A program made the position numbers and the translations under genes. Below the pieces are notes generated by a model. The model saw nothing but the letters and a program-made list of their open reading frames with translations. It was not told the DNA's origin and did not search any database. A stretch of DNA of 64,000 bases from Adlercreutzia faecimuris. Lineage in GTDB: Bacteria; Actinomycetota; Coriobacteriia; Coriobacteriales; Eggerthellaceae. The stretch spans positions 1 to 64,000 of the forward strand of contig NZ_JAJMLW010000001.1 in assembly GCF_022669055.1 (NCBI RefSeq), written 5' to 3'. This document shows, in pieces, positions 60,277 to 64,000 of the stretch (its first letter is position 1; each line of letters starts with the position of its first letter).

Positions 60277-60315
60277 ATAGTTGCATAGCTAATTATTTAC
60301 TAGCTAAGTAACTAT
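60277..60315. promoter_or_regulatory. dyad operator just downstream of the promoter (MarR candidate)
   Basis: Arms ATAGTTGCATAGCTA (60277-60291) and TAGCTAAGTAACTAT (60301-60315) are reverse complements except at two positions, with a 9-nt spacer. It starts about 5 nt after the predicted transcription start, an ideal place for repression by the adjacent MarR protein. Confidence 0.6.
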
Positions 60316-60481
60316 GAGGAAGCTCCTCAGCGAATGGCTGCGGGGCGCGCCCCACGGTCCGGACGGGGGCGCGGCACCCGCCGCACGGCATCGCCCGCCG
60401 CACGGCACCCGCCCTGCAGCGGCACCCGCCGCACGCCGAGGAGGCAGGGGGAATCGAATACACACAGAGGAGGAGAGAACC

Positions 60482-63397
60482 ATGTCTTTGAAGCTGAGCC
60501 GCCGCGACTTCGTCAAGGCCTCGGCCGTGGCTTCGGCATCGGCCATGCTGCTGGGAGCGGCGCCGGCCTACGCCGACGACGCGCCGGGCGCGACCGCGGG
60601 CGCCGACGACGTCAAGGTCATCCCCAGCGCGTGCCGCCAGTGCTACGGCCGCTGCGCGCTCTTCGGCACCGTCGAGAACGGGCGCCTGACCAAGATCGAG
60701 GGCAACCCCGACCTGTTCAGCGAGGGCACCCTGTGCGGGCGTGCCTTCGCCATCCCGCAGGAGCTCTACAACCCCACCCGCGTGCGCTATCCCCAGCGCC
60801 GCGTGGGCGAGAAGGGCTCGGGCCAGTGGAAGCGCATCACCTGGGAGGAGGCCTACCAGGAGGCCGCCGAGCAGTTCACCAAGATCGGCGAGGAGTACGG
60901 CTGGCACACCATCGCCCACCAGTACGGCACCGGCCGCGACATGCTCCAGTTCCAGGCCATCAACAAGCTGTGGCTGGAGCTGGGCTCCACCGCCACCTTC
61001 GGCGTGGGCAACCTGTGCTGGGTGGGCAGCTACTTCACCAGCCAGCGCCTCTACGGCGATGAGACCCAGTACACCGGCTGGGACGGCAACAACACCGACG
61101 CCATCATCATCTGGTGCCGCCAGGAGCGCAGCCGCGGCTACTACGACTGGCTCACCGTCAAGCGCGCGCAGGAGCGCGGCGCGAAGGTGGTCTGCGTCGA
61201 CCCGCGCTTCACCTGCACCGCGTCCAAGGCCGACCTGTGGCTGCCCATCCGCCCCGGCTCGGACATGGCGCTCGTGCTGGCCTTCATCAACGAGATCATG
61301 CACTCCGAGAAGTGTGCCACCGACTTCGCACGCCAGTACACCAACGCGCCGTTCTTCATCGACGAGGAGGGCACCGGCTACCAGCTGCGCCAGTCGATGA
61401 TGCGCGAGGGCGGCAACGTCGAGCTGTACCCCGCCTGGGACGAGGCCCACGACCAGCTCATCTACTGGTCCGGCGACTGGCAGAACACCGCCGGCGTGGG
61501 CGGCCCGCGCGCCTTCCAGTGGCTCAACGAGGCCGGCGAGATCGTGCCCGACGCCGTGCCCGCGCTGACCACGCCCGACGGGAAGGGCCGCGAGATCGAC
61601 GGCAAGACCTACCGCACCAGCTGGGACATCCTGCTCGAGCACGTCACCCCGTGGACCGTCGAGCGCGCCGCCGAGTTCTGCGAGCTGCCCGAGGACAAGA
61701 TCCGCGAGGCCATCGCCATCTACATCGACGCGAGCCCGCACGCCTGCTTCACCCGCGGCCAGAAGGTGGAGTTCTCCATCAACACCTCCGGCATCTCCCA
61801 GGCCTTCACCATCATGATGGCGCTGGCCGGCAACTTCGACAGCAAGGGCGGCCAGAACATCGGCCGCGAGCCTGCCACCGGCTACGACTCCTTCATGTTC
61901 GACGTGGTGCCGAACAAGGAGGGCCGCATGGGCGCCCGCCGCAAGCAGACGGCCATGAACATCAAGAAGCTGTCCGTGTGCCAGAACACCGGCTACCAGC
62001 CCATCCTCCAGGCCGACGACGCCACCGGCGAGCTGCGCGAGGTGACGCAGAACTCCGGCGGCCAGGTCATCTACGGCCAGCAGGGCGGCTTCGGCGCCGT
62101 GACCACCAAGGCCATGGCCAAGGGCGAGCCGTTCCAGATCCACGGCTACTGGCAGCAGACGAGCGAGCCGATCCTGTCCATCGAGGGCGGCAAGGAGATC
62201 ATCGAGGGCTTCAAGAACCTGGACTTCTTCGTGAACGTCGACATCTTCATGACCCCCTCCGGCGAGCTGGCCGACATCATCCTGCCCGCCGCGCACCCCA
62301 ACGAGGTCGACCGCGTGGAGTGGGCCCATTCCGGCCACGGCTACCCCACCAGCCACACCTACCTCATCCGCCAGCCCTTCCACGCGCCGCTCGGCGAGGC
62401 GAAGGACGACATGGACATTTGCTTCGAGTTCGCCAAGTACATGGACGTCGACATGTACTGGAAGGACAAGTACGAGTTCTTCGACTACATGGTGAAGGGC
62501 CCCGAGACGCTGCCGCCGCAGCTGTCGTGCGCCAACTTCGAGGAGTTCCGCAACCGCATCAGCGTCACCGGCGTCGAGATGGCCACCGTGCGCAACGCCC
62601 CGAAGTACGAGACGGGCTTCATGCGCAAGACGAGCGACTTCCGCCCCGGCTTCAACACCATGTACCGCGGCAACAAGATGGGCAGCGTGTACCGCTTCCC
62701 CGGCACCACCACGCCCGACGGCAAGGTGATCCCGGCGCATCCGCAGTCGGACAACGGCAAGATGGAGCTGTGGAGCGAGGACCTGCTGCTGTACGGCAAC
62801 GGCCCGCTTCCCATGTACATCGAGCCGCCCATCACCAAGGTGTCGCGCACCGACCTCACCGAGGAGTACCCCTACACGCTCATCACCGGCGGCCGCAGCC
62901 ACGCCTTCTTCCACACCGAGTACCGCAACTCGCCGTGGATGCGCGAGGTGCACATGTTCCCCACCATGGACATCAACCCCGCCACCGCCGCCGAGCTGGG
63001 CATCGAGCAGGACGACTGGTGCTGGATCGAGACCTACGTCGACCGCATCCGCCAGCGCGCGAACCTGACCGAGGCCATCAAGCCCGACACCATCCACGTC
63101 GAGCACGACTGGTGGTTCCCCGAGCGCGCCGCCACCGACGACCTGCACGGGGCGCTCGACGCCAACTGCAACATCCTGTTCGAGAACAACGGCCCCTACG
63201 ACCCCGCCGTGGGCACCGACAACTTCGGCGGCCTGTGCAAGGTGTACAAGGCCGAGGAGGGCGCGCCCGACAACATCTGCATGACGGCCGAGGACCTGCG
63301 CATCTTCCTGCCGCTGACCCGCGAGCAGCTGGCTCAGGACGGCCAGGACGACGGCGTGGCCATGCCCACCGTGGCCGCCGCGAAGGGAGGCAAGTAA
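60482..63397 (+). CDS. Tat-exported Cys-ligated molybdopterin oxidoreductase catalytic subunit
   Basis: A 971-residue catalytic subunit from ATG 60482, preceded by AGGAGGAG. The Tat signal is SRRDFVKASAVASAS (R7, R8) with an AYA-type cleavage site near 30. The [4Fe-4S] motif is C51-x2-C54-x3-C58...C85, the periplasmic PsrA/ArrA-type spacing. GVGNLCWVGSY puts C179 at the Mo-ligand position. MGD domains follow, with an ITGGRSHAFFHTEYR signature in the C-terminal half. The electron acceptor is unknown; polysulfide/arsenate/sulfoxide-like compounds or diet-derived aromatics are all possible. Followed at once by an Fe-S subunit and a membrane anchor. The 1035-residue frame on the other strand is a shadow. 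Confidence 0.86.
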   Translation: MSLKLSRRDFVKASAVASASAMLLGAAPAYADDAPGATAGADDVKVIPSACRQCYGRCALFGTVENGRLTKIEGNPDLFSEGTLCGRAFAIPQELYNPTRVRYPQRRVGEKGSGQWKRITWEEAYQEAAEQFTKIGEEYGWHTIAHQYGTGRDMLQFQAINKLWLELGSTATFGVGNLCWVGSYFTSQRLYGDETQYTGWDGNNTDAIIIWCRQERSRGYYDWLTVKRAQERGAKVVCVDPRFTCTASKADLWLPIRPGSDMALVLAFINEIMHSEKCATDFARQYTNAPFFIDEEGTGYQLRQSMMREGGNVELYPAWDEAHDQLIYWSGDWQNTAGVGGPRAFQWLNEAGEIVPDAVPALTTPDGKGREIDGKTYRTSWDILLEHVTPWTVERAAEFCELPEDKIREAIAIYIDASPHACFTRGQKVEFSINTSGISQAFTIMMALAGNFDSKGGQNIGREPATGYDSFMFDVVPNKEGRMGARRKQTAMNIKKLSVCQNTGYQPILQADDATGELREVTQNSGGQVIYGQQGGFGAVTTKAMAKGEPFQIHGYWQQTSEPILSIEGGKEIIEGFKNLDFFVNVDIFMTPSGELADIILPAAHPNEVDRVEWAHSGHGYPTSHTYLIRQPFHAPLGEAKDDMDICFEFAKYMDVDMYWKDKYEFFDYMVKGPETLPPQLSCANFEEFRNRISVTGVEMATVRNAPKYETGFMRKTSDFRPGFNTMYRGNKMGSVYRFPGTTTPDGKVIPAHPQSDNGKMELWSEDLLLYGNGPLPMYIEPPITKVSRTDLTEEYPYTLITGGRSHAFFHTEYRNSPWMREVHMFPTMDINPATAAELGIEQDDWCWIETYVDRIRQRANLTEAIKPDTIHVEHDWWFPERAATDDLHGALDANCNILFENNGPYDPAVGTDNFGGLCKVYKAEEGAPDNICMTAEDLRIFLPLTREQLAQDGQDDGVAMPTVAAAKGGK

Positions 63398-63398
63398 C

Positions 63399-63971
63399 AT
63401 GACCCGCTACACGATGGCCATCGACCTGGACAGCTGCATCGGCTGCCACTCCTGCGCCGTGGTGTGCAAGCAGGAGAACAACGTCGGGCTCGGCACCTTC
63501 TACAGCAAGGTGCTGACCATCGGCCCCTCCGGCTCCTACCCCGACCTGGAGATGTACTACCTGCCCGTCGCGTGCCAGCACTGCGAGAACCCCCAGTGCG
63601 TGAGCGTGTGCCCCACCGGCGCCAGCTACAAGCGCGAGGACGGCATCGTGCTGGTCGACCACGCCAAGTGCGTCGGCTGCCAGTACTGCGTGATGGCGTG
63701 CCCCTACGGCGTGCGCACCTACGACGAGTCCAAGGACAAGGGCGTCATCGAGAAGTGCACCCTGTGCGCGCACCTGGTGGACGACGGCAAGACGCCGGCC
63801 TGCGTGCGGCACTGCCCGGGCCAGGCGCGCTTCTTCGGCGACGCCGACGACCCCGAAAGCGACGTGAGCAAGATGATCGCACGCAAGCAGACCCACAAGC
63901 TCACCGACGTGGGCAACAAGCCCTCGGTGACCTTCGGCCTGGACAAGTGCGAGTGGAAGGGCGGTGAGTAA
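63399..63971 (+). CDS. four-cluster [4Fe-4S] subunit of the Cys-ligated enzyme
   Basis: A 190-residue DmsB/PsrB-like electron-transfer subunit starting 1 nt after the catalytic gene's stop. Sixteen cysteines: CIGCHSCAVVC (13-23), CQHCENPQCVSVCPTG (about 60-75), CVGCQYCVMACPYG (about 90-103) and CTLC...CVRHCPG (about 120-142). No signal peptide, so it is probably co-exported with the Tat-bearing partner. It links the catalytic subunit to the membrane anchor that begins 3 bp later. Confidence 0.93.
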   Translation: MTRYTMAIDLDSCIGCHSCAVVCKQENNVGLGTFYSKVLTIGPSGSYPDLEMYYLPVACQHCENPQCVSVCPTGASYKREDGIVLVDHAKCVGCQYCVMACPYGVRTYDESKDKGVIEKCTLCAHLVDDGKTPACVRHCPGQARFFGDADDPESDVSKMIARKQTHKLTDVGNKPSVTFGLDKCEWKGGE

Positions 63972-63974
63972 GCC

Positions 63975-64000
63975 ATGGCAGTGCAGTGGCCCCTACTGGT
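63975..64000 (+). CDS. partial membrane anchor subunit (DmsC/NrfD-like), start only
   Basis: Eight codons, MAVQWPLL, then the window ends. The position after catalytic and Fe-S subunits and a VQWPLL start, common for DmsC-type anchors, make this the likely third subunit. Nothing else is visible. Confidence 0.5.

Larger units (their letters stand above)
59868..60481. other. 614-bp control region upstream of the fourth molybdoenzyme operon
   Basis: After the MarR stop come four tandem GC-rich repeats, two parS sites, an AT-rich promoter with operator, and then GC-rich leader DNA of about 170 bp with repeated CGGCACCCGCCGCA-like units (60361-60440). No protein gene. Confidence 0.6.

Noticed and set aside
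60120-60311. 63-residue frame starting MFHVKHPGRS
   Set aside because: It begins in a parS palindrome (which always reads MFHVKH in this frame), runs across the promoter and operator, and has no ribosome site.
60293-63400. 1035-residue open frame antisense to the molybdoenzyme gene, and similar long antisense frames over leuS (13000-15843), the molybdoenzymes and glnN
   Set aside because: High third-position GC suppresses stops on the opposite strand. Their products are low-complexity, rich in Arg, His, Gly, Ala and Val, without family motifs, while the sense frames have clear domains.

Overview
The window looks like a chromosomal segment of an anaerobic, high-GC gut actinobacterium of the Coriobacteriia, most likely Eggerthellaceae (Eggerthella, Gordonibacter or a close relative). 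The evidence is the high GC content with strong third-position bias (hence many long antisense shadow frames), four different DMSO-reductase-family molybdopterin (bis-MGD) enzymes with Fe-S partners, a membrane-spanning LuxR regulator, a type III glutamine synthetase, a rubrerythrin, and ParB-type parS sites of the form TGTTTCACGTGAAACA. The species assignment is an inference from gene content; no 16S gene is present.

Layout. 0-6.4 kb: an exopolysaccharide-type locus on the minus strand (Wzz-like chain-length protein, a LoaP/RfaH-like NusG paralogue, a partial gene), interrupted by a lower-GC AbiEi/AbiEii toxin-antitoxin pair with two perfect palindromic operators, then a SanA-like protein and a VOC protein. 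6.4-13.1 kb: a molybdenum enzyme resembling pyrogallol-phloroglucinol transhydroxylase (large and small subunits), a divergent 12-TM-type LuxR regulator and an MFS transporter. 13.2-38 kb: mostly housekeeping genes (leuS, a LytTR/GHKL two-component system, yihA, a TDT transporter with a divergent LysR regulator, PRC-barrel, VanW, guaB, M18 aminopeptidase, rubrerythrin, phosphodiesterase, NUDIX, flavodoxin-fold reductase, yerC-like, cimA, ilvE, an NlpC/P60 cell-wall hydrolase). Four parS sites lie between 29.7 and 31.8 kb.

38.3-44.8 kb: a DUF4353-type lipoprotein, a DUF4956 membrane protein and a VTC-type polyphosphate polymerase-like protein on the minus strand, divergent from an OmpR-type two-component system. 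The two transcription units share a mirror-symmetric operator with a promoter on each side, so the response regulator probably controls both. 44.9-51.7 kb: a 57-residue zinc-ribbon protein, then a cytoplasmic molybdenum enzyme with a 117-residue ferredoxin-like partner, two MFS transporters and a divergent TetR regulator. 51.9-56.5 kb: a three-gene Tat-exported, Asp-ligated (type II) DMSO-reductase-family respiratory complex. 56.6-58.7 kb: glnN. 58.9-60.1 kb: a promoter-hairpin unit that could be a small RNA, three more parS sites, and a MarR regulator. 60.2-64 kb: a fourth, Cys-ligated Tat-exported molybdenum enzyme with its Fe-S subunit and the start of a membrane anchor, preceded by a clear promoter and a dyad operator.

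Functionally the window combines anaerobic respiration or aromatic/xenobiotic reduction modules, each with its own regulator class (LuxR, TetR, MarR) and in two cases its own transporters, with cell-envelope functions and ordinary metabolism. I see no tRNA, rRNA, CRISPR array, phage or transposase gene.
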